Source: JAZDKP01 sp043802925 (GTDB lineage: Bacteria; Fibrobacterota; OXYB2-FULL-49-7; JAEUSG01). Taken from it: a DNA stretch of 49,608 nucleotides. How positions within the stretch are numbered: the stretch's first letter is position 1; each line of letters begins with the position of its first letter. The position numbers were made by a program, and so were the translations under genes. Location: positions 1-49,608 of the forward strand of contig JAZDKP010000004.1 of the NCBI GenBank assembly GCA_043802925.1. Direction: 5' to 3'. The notes beneath the pieces are model-generated. The model was not told where the DNA came from, made no database searches, and was given only the letters and a program-made list of their open reading frames with translations. Positions 9,058-18,285 of the stretch are shown in pieces.

Positions 9058-10629
9058 TTATCCGTTTTTCCCGCCGCCGGACTTGAATTGGGACAAAAAG
9101 CCGGTGAGGCTGTCCACCCCACGCTTCCAGCGGCCCGGAAGCGCGACCTTGACGCTGTTCATCAAAATGTAGTCCTCCTCCTCAAAGCTCCCAAGCACGG
9201 CCGAGCAGACAAAATAGGTAATCATGCCCACCGGGATAGCGACGATAAAACCGAACAATTCCGCCTTCTGGCGCACAATGAGCTCCATGGTGATGCCCAT
9301 GATAAGCGAGGAAAAGATAATCTTGGTGACGGAGCGGAAGGGATACTGCAATCCCACGGTGCGGCAGGTGTAAATAAGGCCGCCCATGGCGCCCGCGATG
9401 GTGACCACGCCGTAACAGCAGGCCGCACCGAGCGCACCGTAAGCGCGGATGACCAGAAGGTCCAGACCAATATTCACGGCCGCAAGGACCATGCCATACT
9501 TAAGAATGAAGCCTTGACGTTCGGTTCCGTAAAGGATGGCCGAACCGGGTTTGCTGAGCGAACTGAAAATGGAGCAGAAGAACATGATCTGGAGCGCGTA
9601 CTTGGCGCCCAGATACTCGCGGCCGTAGAAAAACTGAATCATGGGAAAGGCGAGCACAATGCCCGCCACCCCCACAGGAAAAGAGAAAAAAGCGATATAT
9701 CGCGATGAAAGGTAGAAAAGCCGCTTGATTTTCTCATGGTCCTTGGATCCGAAATACTCGGACATGGCCGGGAAGAGGACACGCCAGAAGGTGCTGGGCA
9801 GTACGTTCATGAAACGCTGGGCCACGTTGTAGGCCAGGTTGTAATAACCGATTTGCGCGGAAGTGCAAAAGCGTCCCAGGAAAAAATTCTCCGATTTGTC
9901 CCAGACCACCTTGTCAGCGATGGAAATGGCGCCCACGCTCAGGTTGTATTTCCAGATTTTACGGCGGACATCCGGTTCGGGGCTTTTGAACAGGCTGAAA
10001 TGGAGCCCTTCGCGCCGGAGGATCCAGCAGAAAAAAGCGGTGTTAATAAAAGAAAAACCCAGCGACACCAGGAGGAGGCCGTCGATGCGGTACCCCAGGT
10101 AGAGCACCAGCATCTTGACAAGGAACGCGAGCGGCGTGACAATCAGGTGGAAGTAGGTGAAGTACTCGAACTTTTGGATGCCCTCGATGGTGCCGCTGAA
10201 GACCGCGGTCAGAATACCGGGAACCAGTCCCACAAAAGCGATGAGGAAGAAAAAGGTCTCGCGGGGAGAAAAGAAATAGTCGGCAATGGGCAGACGGAAA
10301 AAGACAAGGACCGCGGTGGCCCCCAGGCTGAGAATCAATTCAACGCGGAGGATGAAGCTGATGATGGCGTCCACGGTCACGGGGTCACGGCGGCCCCGGT
10401 ATTCGGCCACGTATTTGGTCACCGCGTGCACCAGGCCCATGCCGATGGCCCACGTGGCGATGCCCGTGACCCAGAGCACCAGGTTGTAGATGCCGTAGTT
10501 CTCGGGTTTGAGCGTGCGGGCCACCACAATGGAGGTCACAAAAGTGACAACCATGGTGATGGATGAATTCGCGAGGTTAAGAACGGAGTTGCGGATAAGG
10601 CGGGTGCCGCGGGAAGGAATGTCAGCCAT
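9058..10629 (-). CDS. Wzx-type polysaccharide flippase (MOP superfamily)
   Basis: About 523 residues, strongly hydrophobic throughout, with roughly 12-14 transmembrane segments. It opens RNSVLNLANSSITMVVTFV and continues VARTLKPENYGIYNLVLW, the classic start of Polysacc_synt flippases that move undecaprenyl-diphosphate-linked repeat units to the periplasm. The charged patch YVAEYRGRRD near residue 80 and the FPAMSEYFG segment near 250 also fit. The ATG at 10629 overlaps the upstream glycosyltransferase by 8 bases. It makes this a Wzx-dependent pathway, though no Wzy-like polymerase is found in the operon. The C-terminal tail (after about 480) is soluble. Confidence 0.88.
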   Translation of the reverse strand: MADIPSRGTRLIRNSVLNLANSSITMVVTFVTSIVVARTLKPENYGIYNLVLWVTGIATWAIGMGLVHAVTKYVAEYRGRRDPVTVDAIISFILRVELILSLGATAVLVFFRLPIADYFFSPRETFFFLIAFVGLVPGILTAVFSGTIEGIQKFEYFTYFHLIVTPLAFLVKMLVLYLGYRIDGLLLVSLGFSFINTAFFCWILRREGLHFSLFKSPEPDVRRKIWKYNLSVGAISIADKVVWDKSENFFLGRFCTSAQIGYYNLAYNVAQRFMNVLPSTFWRVLFPAMSEYFGSKDHEKIKRLFYLSSRYIAFFSFPVGVAGIVLAFPMIQFFYGREYLGAKYALQIMFFCSIFSSLSKPGSAILYGTERQGFILKYGMVLAAVNIGLDLLVIRAYGALGAACCYGVVTIAGAMGGLIYTCRTVGLQYPFRSVTKIIFSSLIMGITMELIVRQKAELFGFIVAIPVGMITYFVCSAVLGSFEEEDYILMNSVKVALPGRWKRGVDSLTGFLSQFKSGGGKNG

Positions 10630-11830
10630 GCATCGCCTCAGTGTAAAAAGCCTCGGCCTGCGGGGCGACCACGTTGGGAGCGCACTGTTCAATGACGCGC
10701 GCGCGCGCCGCGGGTCCGAGATCACGTACAAGCGCCCGGTCGACCAGAAGCCGCTTCATTTGCACGGCAAGGTCCGCGGGATCTTCGGCAGCAAACAGAA
10801 GCCCGCTCTTCCCCTCTTCGATGATTTCAGGGTATCCTCCCACGCGTGCGGCAACAACCGGGACGCTCGAAGCCATGGCCTCCAGGCACGCATACGGATA
10901 GTTTTCCCAAAGCGAAGGGAACACGGCAAAACGCGCGTTCTGAAGCTGGGATTTCACTTCACTCCGGTCCGCCTTTTTCATCCACAGGATTTTTTTTTCA
11001 AGACCGTGCGCCCGTATCAGCCCTTCGATGGATGCACCGTAGTCCGTGCCGTCCTTCCGCACACCGTAAGGAGCGCCCACAAGCCGGAGCGGGAGCGTGA
11101 GACCCCCTTTGACCAGTTCGGCGTAGGCCTGGACCAGCAGGTGGACACCCTTGCGGCACTCCACGCGGCCCGTATAGAGAATATAATCTCCGTGCGCGCT
11201 CTTTTCATTGATTTGATCCGTGTCCAGCGGATTGGGATAGCAACGGACATTGCGCAGGCCCCAGCGCCCGGAAAGCAGCGCGGAAAGCGCGCGCGTGGGC
11301 GAGCTGACACCCGCGGCCCTTTGCGCCACGGCCCGTTCCATGCGGCCCGTGGCCCGGATGTCAAGGCCGCCCTGGTCGATGCGGTCGAGGCGGGCGGCCA
11401 TTTCCCAAGGCGTATGGAGGCGGACGACCCGGTGAGTTCCCTCGGCATACGGAAGATAAAAACCCTCGGCACCGCACTCGGGCGCTTCGATGATGTCAAA
11501 CGCGGTCTCCGACAGGAGCTGTTGGCAGCAAATGGCCGCAGAACGCGCAAACGCCCGCCGTACAAGCGTATTGTAAATGGTCGCATAACAAAGACGGCGG
11601 TAAGGGTAACAGAGACGGCCCTGGGGCAGCGGAAAGGTCCCGGGCGCCACCCGGTGCACGCGCACCGCGCCGTCCATGTGCGTATAGGGCGCGCCGGTCT
11701 CCGAAAGCGCAATGACCCGGACGCCATGCCCGCGGGACGCCAGCATGGACGCCGCGATGCGGGTGTAGGTCCCGATACCGCCGAACCCGGTCTGCGGAGG
11801 GTATTCGCCGGAGATGAAGAGTATGTTCAT
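10622..11830 (-). CDS. GT4-family glycosyltransferase
   Basis: 402 residues, complete GT-B enzyme. N-terminus MNILFISGEYPPQTGFGGIG with the glycine-rich donor/acceptor loop; IIEAPECGAEGFY and VVRLHTPWEMAARL in the first domain; ILYTGRVECRKGVHLLVQA opens the second; the E-x7-E motif is intact in SLWENYPYACLEAMASSVPVV. Starts by ATGA overlap with the preceding glycosyltransferase gene. Similar in layout to its neighbour at 11827-13002 (both with WxxEYP-like openings and HTP blocks), so the two may have arisen by duplication. Adds a sugar during lipid-linked repeat assembly. Confidence 0.88.
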   Translation of the reverse strand: MNILFISGEYPPQTGFGGIGTYTRIAASMLASRGHGVRVIALSETGAPYTHMDGAVRVHRVAPGTFPLPQGRLCYPYRRLCYATIYNTLVRRAFARSAAICCQQLLSETAFDIIEAPECGAEGFYLPYAEGTHRVVRLHTPWEMAARLDRIDQGGLDIRATGRMERAVAQRAAGVSSPTRALSALLSGRWGLRNVRCYPNPLDTDQINEKSAHGDYILYTGRVECRKGVHLLVQAYAELVKGGLTLPLRLVGAPYGVRKDGTDYGASIEGLIRAHGLEKKILWMKKADRSEVKSQLQNARFAVFPSLWENYPYACLEAMASSVPVVAARVGGYPEIIEEGKSGLLFAAEDPADLAVQMKRLLVDRALVRDLGPAARARVIEQCAPNVVAPQAEAFYTEAMHG

Positions 11831-13002
11831 CCGGTAAACCGCTGGTAATATTCGAGCGTTTCCCGCGCAATCGTTTCGGGCGCGTGTTTTTCCACGACCA
11901 ACGTCCGGGCCGCCGCACCGAGTTCCAGCCGGACATCGGAATGATTCAGGAAACGCTCGATTTTATTGATGAAGTCCTGCGGGCTGTCCGGTGCAAAGAG
12001 CAGTCCGGTCTTTTCGTGCACGATCATCTCATTGACGCCGCCCGTGTCGGTCCCCACGCAGGCGAGCCCGCTGGCCTGCGCCTCAAAGAGCGCGTTCGGA
12101 GAATTGTCAAAAAGGGACGGCAGCACGAAAATGTCCGCGGAACGGTAGACGGAGGGAAGCGCGTGCCGCGCGACCGCACCCAGGAATTCGAGACGGCCGG
12201 CAAAAGGGCCCGCGGCCTCCAGGAGGGCCTGGCGGTAACGCCCCGCCTCCCCGCCCGGGTCCGCGCCCGCGAAGGTGAACACCATGTTTTCATTTTTCCG
12301 GAGCAACGCGCCCACGCAGCGGAGCAGGAGGTCGGCACCTTTCCGTTTTTCCAGCCTCCCCACGAACAGAATGCGCACCGGCCCACTGCGTTTTTCCTCC
12401 ACCGGATGGAAAAGCCGGCCGTCCACCGGGTTCCGGATGACCTGCACGCGTCCGGGGTCGAGCCGGTAATGGGCGCAAATTTCCGTTTTCAGCGCCGTAC
12501 TTGACACAGTAAAGGCGCGGGCATGCCGCAGCGCGTCCCGTTCATGCGCGTACCAGCGTTTCCGGCGGAACGAAGGCCGGACCCCGTTCAAGCGGTCCAC
12601 AAGGTAAGCCGGCGTATGGAACCGGACGAGGACCGGGACGGTCGCGCCCGCGAGACCGCAGGCAAGCCCGTTGTATTCCGGGACTTGTACAACGTCAAGT
12701 CCCTCTGCGGCACGAAGCGCCTCCAGCGCGGCGCAAAGGCCGGCCGAACAGCCGCGCTCATGCGCGATTTCAGGAAACAGGAACCGGAACGCCCGGGCGT
12801 GGAGACCCGTAACGGGATGCGGGTGGAGAGTCCGGACGGAAACCGACGCGTCAAGCGGGTCCGTGGACACGCCCGCGCGCTGAAATAGGGTCACGGCATG
12901 GCCGAGGCTGGCCAGGGCATCGGCCAGGGTGTAGGTATAGGTGGCAAGGCCGCCGTGGCCGCCGGCGGAAGGGTATTCGGACATGACCAGTCCCACGCGC
13001 AT
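11827..13002 (-). CDS. GT4-family glycosyltransferase
   Basis: 391 residues from the ATG at 13002, one base after the stop of the phosphoglycosyl transferase gene. MRVGLVMSEYPSAGGHGGLA is the N-terminal strand and loop; VQVPEYNGLACGL and LVRFHTPAYLVDRL follow; the donor domain has ILFVGRLEKRKGADLL and SLFDNSPNALFEAQASGLACV, where the first Glu of E-x7-E is Asp, a known variant. Directly next to the initiating transferase, it is a good candidate for adding the second sugar to the undecaprenyl-diphosphate primer, but gene order is the only basis for that. Confidence 0.86.
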   Translation of the reverse strand: MRVGLVMSEYPSAGGHGGLATYTYTLADALASLGHAVTLFQRAGVSTDPLDASVSVRTLHPHPVTGLHARAFRFLFPEIAHERGCSAGLCAALEALRAAEGLDVVQVPEYNGLACGLAGATVPVLVRFHTPAYLVDRLNGVRPSFRRKRWYAHERDALRHARAFTVSSTALKTEICAHYRLDPGRVQVIRNPVDGRLFHPVEEKRSGPVRILFVGRLEKRKGADLLLRCVGALLRKNENMVFTFAGADPGGEAGRYRQALLEAAGPFAGRLEFLGAVARHALPSVYRSADIFVLPSLFDNSPNALFEAQASGLACVGTDTGGVNEMIVHEKTGLLFAPDSPQDFINKIERFLNHSDVRLELGAAARTLVVEKHAPETIARETLEYYQRFTG

Positions 13003-13003
13003 G

Positions 13004-13621
13004 TCACCAGGCACCCTTGCTGAAAAGCACGGCGGGAAGGGTCTTGAGCAGGATGACAAGGTCGGCCCGGAATGACGGATGGTCGATATAGGCGATGTCC
13101 AGCTCCATCATGCGGTAAAAATCGAGGTGGCTCCGGCCCGACACCTGCCAGAGCCCGGTCATGCCCGCGCGCACCGAAAGGCGCCGTTTTTGCCAGGGCT
13201 CATACTGGTTGACCTCGTGCGTAAGCGGGGGCCGCGGCCCCACCAGGCTCATGTCGCCGATGAGCACGTTGAAGAACTGCGGCAGTTCATCGAGGCTGAA
13301 TTTGCGGAGAATGCGCCCCACCGGGGTGATGCGCGGGTCGAGGCGGCTCTTGAAATGCGGGCCGCCCATCTCATTGATGCGGTTCCGCTCCTCGGGCAAA
13401 AGCTCCCGGTCGATGCGCATGGTCCGGAGCTTGTGGAACCGGAAGGGACGCCCCCCCTGCGTCAGCCTTTCCTGGGAGAAAAAGACGGGGCCGCGCGACC
13501 CGAGTTTGATGGCGAGCGCAACCACCGGCAGGACCGGCGCGGACAAGGCTAGGCCGGCCATTGCGCCAAGGATGTCCAGGCCCCGCTTCAGCGCACGGTA
13601 CGGAAGGCGGGAAGCGCTCAT
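13004..13621 (-). CDS. monotopic phosphoglycosyl transferase (initiating sugar transferase)
   Basis: 205 residues, the compact PglC/WcaJ-core size without the large N-terminal membrane domain of WbaP. It has the re-entrant membrane helix at about 8-40 (RALKRGLDILGAMAGLALSA), then GPVFFSQER, FHKLRTM at 62-68, the catalytic Asp-Glu pair D111/E112 in SLDELPQFFNVL, GDMSLVGPRP at 122-131 and RAGMTGLWQVSGRS near 151-164. It transfers a phospho-sugar from a nucleotide sugar to undecaprenyl phosphate at the inner membrane, starting each repeat unit. Its ATG shares one base with the kinase stop (TAATG), so translation is coupled to the chain-length regulator. Confidence 0.92.
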   Translation of the reverse strand: MSASRLPYRALKRGLDILGAMAGLALSAPVLPVVALAIKLGSRGPVFFSQERLTQGGRPFRFHKLRTMRIDRELLPEERNRINEMGGPHFKSRLDPRITPVGRILRKFSLDELPQFFNVLIGDMSLVGPRPPLTHEVNQYEPWQKRRLSVRAGMTGLWQVSGRSHLDFYRMMELDIAYIDHPSFRADLVILLKTLPAVLFSKGAW

Positions 13622-15786
13622 TAATCCTTCTGGGAACGGTAATAGTGATAGTAGTACTTGTAATAACCGTACGAGGCGTACCGGTGGGACAGGTTGATGT
13701 CGTTTAAGACGAAGCCGGCCATATGGGCATTTACATTCTGCAGGGACGCCACCGAGCGTTCCAGCACATGCTTATCCGTAGTGTAGGCTTTGATGACCAG
13801 GACCACGCCGTCGACCTTGGTGGAAAGCAGCGGGGCATCGGTCACGGCCATGACCGGCGGGGTGTCAAACACCACCAGCTCAAACTCGGTTTTGAGCAGT
13901 TCAATGACCTTTTCAATTTTACGCGATGCGAGGAGCTCGGACGGGTTGGGGGTGAACCGGCCCGCGGTGATCAGCGAAAGGTTCTCGATACCCGTGGGTT
14001 TTACGACCTCGTGGATCTCCTTGCCGATAAACAGGTCCGTGAAACCGTTTTCGCGCGAATGCTGGAACAGATGGTGCAGGATGGGACGCCGGAGGTCCGC
14101 GTCGATGAGAAGGACCTTTTTTCCCATCTGCGCGCAGGCCAGGCTGAGGTTGCTCGCGGTCAGCGACTTTCCCTCATGCGGGCCGGAACTGGTCACGATG
14201 AGCGAACGCAGGGGGTTGTCCGGGCTGGTAAAGAACAGGTTGGTGCGGAGCGACCGGTAAGACTCGGCGATCACCGACTCGTCCTTGTAAAAATCGATGA
14301 GTTCCTTGGGATAGGTGGTCACCACTTCCTTGTTGGCGTTGGACGACGAGCGGCGCTTAATCTGGAGCTCGTCCTTCTTGGCGATATCGATGTGGGGGAT
14401 GGTGCCGATAATGGGGATGTTGTAGGCGTGCTCCAGGTCGTCGTTGGACTTGACCGTGGTGTCCAGCACCTCGCGCAGAAAGATGAAGCCGAGGCCCAGA
14501 AGGAGCGAAACGATGACGCCGACGATATAATAGACGGCCTCGTTCTTGGGCATGGCCTTGTCCGGGTAGTAAACCGAATCGATGATGGACAGGCCGCCGG
14601 TCTCGGCCGCGCGCTTGATTTTGGCGACTTCGACCTTTTCGAGGAGCACATTGTAAGTGTCTTCGTACACCTTCCGGGAGCGTTCGAGGCGGGCCAGCTC
14701 CAGTGTCTGGGAGAGTTCGTCCGGATGCGCGCGCTTGTACTGGTCGATTTTGCGCTCGTAGACCTTCAGCTTGTTGTTGATGCCCTCGAGCTCCATCTCC
14801 TCCTCAACCACAATCTTGCGCATTTTCTGCCACTGGTTGAGCACCTTGGCATCCACACGGTCCTTTTCCTGCGCCTCCCCCAGCTTGATGATCTGCCGTT
14901 CAAAGCCCGCGATTTCCTGGTTGAGGGGCGAGCTCGAGTTCAGCGTAAGACCGAGCGCCTCCAGCCGTTGTTTTTCCTTTTCCTTTTCGCGGAGCTGACG
15001 CTGGGCATCCAGGAATTCCTGCGTCTTTTTCTGATCGCCGTTCTGGGGTTCAATTCTCTTTTCAAGTGCACGGAGGAGGTTTTGGTCGGCCTCCCAAACC
15101 GCCTCCTTGTTGGCACGGTCATTTTTGATGCTGTAATACTGCTCCTGCAGGTGCTTGAGCTCCGCCGTGGTGCTCATGCCCGAGCCGCCCAGTCTTTCGC
15201 TGAACTGCCGGAAATCACGTTCGGCCGTCTCGAGTTTGTCGCGGATGATGGTCAGCTGGTTTTCCGTCTCACGCACCGTATTCTCGGTCTCCTCAGCCAC
15301 CATCAGGCGGCACATGCGCTTGAAAATATGGGTGGCCGAATTGGCGAGATCATAGGCCAGCTGCGGCCGCTGGGCCACCGAGGAAATTTCGATGAAGGAC
15401 TCGTATTCGGTGGTCCGCAGGCTGATGACGCCCGAAATGTAGGTCCGGATCGTCTCGTCCGTGGTATCCAGCGCAAGCCCTTTGAACGGCGCCTTGCCGA
15501 GGGTGTCAAGGATGGCCTGCAGAAAGCTGCGGCTGCGGAAGATGCCCTGGTAGAAATTGAACGAGCGCGTGGACTGCATCACCTGGGGCATGAACGCGGT
15601 CTGGCTCTTGAGGTCCTCAATGACCAGCTGGGACTTGGTGAAATAACTGTCGGGCGTGGATTTGACATAAAAAACAAGGGGCGCCATGATGCTCGCGAAA
15701 ATGATGATCAGGCTCAGCTTCTGCCGGAGAACAATGCTGAGGTACTCCTTGAAATCGAAGTCGGTCCGGTTCTTTTCCGCTCGCAT
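13621..15786 (-). CDS. Wzc-type chain-length determinant / bacterial tyrosine autokinase
   Basis: 721 residues. Cytoplasmic start, first membrane helix about 24-42, Wzz-like periplasmic part with a long coiled coil (about 160-390), second helix about 424-442 (YYIVGVIVSLLLGLGFIFL). The cytoplasmic BY-kinase follows: Walker A SGPHEGKSLTASN from about 534, Walker A' VLLIDADLRRP about 558-568, Walker B LVVFDTPPV about 637-645. The tail carries nine tyrosines between residues 703 and 716 (YASYGYYKYYYHYY), the usual autophosphorylation cluster. Cycles of phosphorylation control polymer length and export with the outer-membrane partner encoded just upstream. The matching phosphatase is not in the window. 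Confidence 0.93.
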   Translation of the reverse strand: MRAEKNRTDFDFKEYLSIVLRQKLSLIIIFASIMAPLVFYVKSTPDSYFTKSQLVIEDLKSQTAFMPQVMQSTRSFNFYQGIFRSRSFLQAILDTLGKAPFKGLALDTTDETIRTYISGVISLRTTEYESFIEISSVAQRPQLAYDLANSATHIFKRMCRLMVAEETENTVRETENQLTIIRDKLETAERDFRQFSERLGGSGMSTTAELKHLQEQYYSIKNDRANKEAVWEADQNLLRALEKRIEPQNGDQKKTQEFLDAQRQLREKEKEKQRLEALGLTLNSSSPLNQEIAGFERQIIKLGEAQEKDRVDAKVLNQWQKMRKIVVEEEMELEGINNKLKVYERKIDQYKRAHPDELSQTLELARLERSRKVYEDTYNVLLEKVEVAKIKRAAETGGLSIIDSVYYPDKAMPKNEAVYYIVGVIVSLLLGLGFIFLREVLDTTVKSNDDLEHAYNIPIIGTIPHIDIAKKDELQIKRRSSSNANKEVVTTYPKELIDFYKDESVIAESYRSLRTNLFFTSPDNPLRSLIVTSSGPHEGKSLTASNLSLACAQMGKKVLLIDADLRRPILHHLFQHSRENGFTDLFIGKEIHEVVKPTGIENLSLITAGRFTPNPSELLASRKIEKVIELLKTEFELVVFDTPPVMAVTDAPLLSTKVDGVVLVIKAYTTDKHVLERSVASLQNVNAHMAGFVLNDINLSHRYASYGYYKYYYHYYRSQKD

Positions 15787-15796
15787 AAAGGGGCCC

Positions 15797-16693
15797 TTAT
15801 TTGCTGGTGTAGCTGGTGATGAGCAGGTAGACGGTAAAGAGGCTCACCGCGTCACGGACATATTCCATGAAGACCGACCAGGTGATAGTCTTCTTGTACA
15901 CGATGATCATGTCGCCTTCCTTGACCTTTGGGATTTTCTCGGTGTCCCCCAGTTCCTCCCAGAAATGGCGGAGGTCCACGGCCTCGTCCATCCGTTTCCC
16001 GTCGATGGTCGTGATGTGGCGCACCTTGGTAAGGTCCGCGTTATCCATTTGACCGCCGGCCACTTGGATCATGTCAAAAAGGTTGGCGTTGGGCGCCGCG
16101 GCGTAAAACCCGGGGCTGCGGACCGCGCCGAGCACCTTGACCGTCTTGCTCTGCTTGGCCCGGACCAGGACATAGGTGTCGCCCTCGCGGACCTCGGGGA
16201 GCGACGTGAGGTCGCCCTCAGCCATAAAGGGTTCCAGACTCACGGTCTGCGCCTCGTCCGGACTTTTTCCCTTGCGGATGAGCTTGACATTAGTGAGGTC
16301 GGAATATTCATTGAAACCCTCGGCCATCATGAGCACCTCCTGGAGCGAAGCGCCCTTGTTCACAAAGAGGAGGCCGGGTTTTTTGACCTGGCCCAACACG
16401 TTCACTTTGAGCTTGGTGTCCGAAAGCATGTTCACCACCACCATGTTGGCCGGGTCGCTCTTGGCCACGGCCAGCGAGAGCTGATCCATGAGATCGGACA
16501 CGGACATGCCGATGACCGAGCGGTCAAGGAGCAACGGGTAATCCAGCGTACCGTCGTCGGCCACGACCACCTTTTTGGAGAGCGCGGCGTTGCCGGCCAC
16601 GCTAATCTCCAGCACGTCCCCGGCCTGAAGGGTCCGGCAGACGGCGGGCAGGGTGAAAACAAGGAACCACAGTCCGGCAATCAGCAGTCGCAT
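15797..16693 (-). CDS. Wza-like polysaccharide export protein (Poly_export/SLBB)
   Basis: 298 residues. An N-terminal signal peptide (about 1-20, hydrophobic LLIAGLWFLVFTLP) is followed by the Poly_export domain LQAGDVLEISVAGN and two SLBB-like units around VNVLGQVKKPGLLFV and VKVLGAVRSPGFY. The C-terminal stretch WSVFMEYVRDAVSLFTVYLL could be the helix that crosses the outer membrane in Wza. The cysteine near the cleavage site (PAVC) does not form a good lipobox, so it may not be a lipoprotein, unlike E. coli Wza. Ten bases separate it from the kinase gene, as expected for an export pair. Forms the channel for the polymer across the outer membrane. Confidence 0.87.
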   Translation of the reverse strand: MRLLIAGLWFLVFTLPAVCRTLQAGDVLEISVAGNAALSKKVVVADDGTLDYPLLLDRSVIGMSVSDLMDQLSLAVAKSDPANMVVVNMLSDTKLKVNVLGQVKKPGLLFVNKGASLQEVLMMAEGFNEYSDLTNVKLIRKGKSPDEAQTVSLEPFMAEGDLTSLPEVREGDTYVLVRAKQSKTVKVLGAVRSPGFYAAAPNANLFDMIQVAGGQMDNADLTKVRHITTIDGKRMDEAVDLRHFWEELGDTEKIPKVKEGDMIIVYKKTITWSVFMEYVRDAVSLFTVYLLITSYTSK

Positions 16694-16721
16694 CGTTTTG
16701 CCCCTTTGACAAGGTTTCGCG

Positions 16722-17756
16722 TTAATTGGGCTGGAACACGAAGGGGAAATTCACGGTGATATCCCCCTCATTCTCGGCGATGGCGGGGAACATCCAGTTC
16801 TTGACGACCCGGAGGATGCGGTCCTGCAGCGCCGCGTCGTCCACGGTGGTCTCGGAAATCTCGACATCCGTGACCGTGCCGTTGGCCAGGATGGTGAAGC
16901 GCACGGTGATTTTCCCGGACAGCGAGGGGTTGGCCTTGAGCAGGCGGTTGTACTCGGCCATGATGCTACGCATGTTGGACTTGACGTACGCCATAATCGT
17001 CTGGTCGTTGCGGTTGGCGCTGTTGACCGCGTTGCCCACGGTCTTGGGCTTGCTGACCTGGATGTCACCCAATTTCTGAAGGGTCTTTTCGGTCCGGCCA
17101 AAGCCCGAGACCATGTCCGCGATGGACACGGCCTGCGAGGACTCGACCACGCGGCGGGTGGTGAGTTTGACCTCCATGTCGGCCTCGGAACCGGCGCGCT
17201 GGACGCCGGTGACATTTCGGAGCACCGCGTCAAGATCCGCGTTGCCCACACGCTTGCCGCCCAGCACGTCGACCACGGCGCGGCCGCGCGAACGGGTGGG
17301 CCCCATGCCCGAGAGCACGGCGAGCATGCCCGTGGAGCGCAGCTCCTGCTCGATTTTGGAGGCGCGCCGGGCCACGTTGACCTGGGCCGCTTTCCGCGCC
17401 TGCGTGCCGGCCGCGGAGGGCGCTCCGGTCTGGCCCTTGCCCTCGGATGGCGGCACATCCGCCTGCGTTTCAGTCGTTTTAACCGCCTGCGCCGCCCCCG
17501 AAACAATCTTCTTTTTTTCGGGCTTTTTGGGCTTGTCCATCAGAAGGCGGGCAATGCGCTGGGGCATTTCTTCGATGGTCTTTTCCTTGATGGTCGTGGT
17601 GTCCACGCGCTTGACCATGACCATAAAAATGACATGGGCAACAATGGAGGCCGCGATAAACAGGATAAACCAGCGGTCGTAGTCGTACATGGGCTGGCGT
17701 TCCAGTCCGGACAGGCGCGGGTCGTTCGGGGCTGCAGGGGTCGTCGGTTCTGACAT
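16722..17756 (-). CDS. AgmX/PglI C-terminal-domain (TonB-like) protein
   Basis: 344 residues: short cytoplasmic N-terminus, one membrane helix at about 29-48 (WFILFIAASIVAHVIFMVMV), a Lys/Pro-rich spacer (KPKKPEKKK at about 75-83), then a periplasmic part. The C-terminal ~90 residues (YVKSNMRSIMAEYNRLLKAN, then GKITVRFTILANGTVTDVEI and VVKNWMFPAI) match the TonB/AgmX-PglI type fold. AgmX was named from adventurous gliding in Myxococcus. A GSGF/GKRVGNADLD middle part with 'MLAVLSGMGP' is seen in the same family. Following ExbB and two ExbDs, it likely carries motor force across the periplasm, here next to a polysaccharide exporter. Confidence 0.8.
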   Translation of the reverse strand: MSEPTTPAAPNDPRLSGLERQPMYDYDRWFILFIAASIVAHVIFMVMVKRVDTTTIKEKTIEEMPQRIARLLMDKPKKPEKKKIVSGAAQAVKTTETQADVPPSEGKGQTGAPSAAGTQARKAAQVNVARRASKIEQELRSTGMLAVLSGMGPTRSRGRAVVDVLGGKRVGNADLDAVLRNVTGVQRAGSEADMEVKLTTRRVVESSQAVSIADMVSGFGRTEKTLQKLGDIQVSKPKTVGNAVNSANRNDQTIMAYVKSNMRSIMAEYNRLLKANPSLSGKITVRFTILANGTVTDVEISETTVDDAALQDRILRVVKNWMFPAIAENEGDITVNFPFVFQPN

Positions 17757-17766
17757 GCCTTGCCTG

Positions 17767-18282
17767 TTACCCTTCCTTCTTCAGGACGAGGAGTATGAAA
17801 TTGCTGAATCCGGACTGGCCGCAGGTGTACATGACCTTCTGCAAGCTTTTGAACTGAACCTTGCGGTCCGCCTCGATAAGCACATCGCCCTTGAATGTGA
17901 TGCGGGTGGAGTTCTGGGCGATTTTATCCGTGTTCCGCCGGCGTTCGTCAAGCAGTTGCGAGAGCGGGGCAATGGTCAGCTCCTCGCTTTTGGCCATGTC
18001 ATTCATCGAGATGACAGGCGTGCCTTCGACGAGGAGGTATTCCTGCGTCAGCGAAACCTTGAAGGCCTGCTCAGCCTTTTTCTTGGCCGTGGACAGTGGC
18101 AGCGTGAGTCCGTTGCTGGGTGTGACGATGTCCCCTTCGGCCGAAAAGCTCTTGAGCAAAAAGACCACAAGCACGGTCATCATGTCCACCAGCGAGGTGA
18201 TCTGCATTTTGACGGCACGGATTTCACCGCCACGGGTTTTGGCGACCTTTTTCCGGTTGGTTTTTGATGCCGGGAAGCTCAT
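17767..18282 (-). CDS. ExbD/TolR-family biopolymer transport protein (second copy)
   Basis: 171 residues with one N-terminal membrane helix at about 28-45 (ITSLVDMMTVLVVFLL), in which the Asp of SLVDMM is the proton-carrying residue of the family. The periplasmic domain contains LTLPLSTAKKKAEQAF and a closing segment VQFKSLQKVMYTCGQSGFSNFILLVLKKE. Together with the ExbB-like channel it should form a stator unit driven by the proton gradient. It differs clearly from the other ExbD of this operon (18600-19097), so the complex may be a hetero-oligomer as in AglQ/AglS. The neighbouring STAS gene ends 3 bases before its start. Confidence 0.88.
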   Translation of the reverse strand: MSFPASKTNRKKVAKTRGGEIRAVKMQITSLVDMMTVLVVFLLKSFSAEGDIVTPSNGLTLPLSTAKKKAEQAFKVSLTQEYLLVEGTPVISMNDMAKSEELTIAPLSQLLDERRRNTDKIAQNSTRITFKGDVLIEADRKVQFKSLQKVMYTCGQSGFSNFILLVLKKEG

Positions 18283-18285
18283 GCG

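Noticed and set aside
13723..15819. Plus-strand open frame of about 700 codons
   Set aside because: Antisense shadow of the tyrosine kinase gene; Leu/Val/Asp-rich translation without family motifs.
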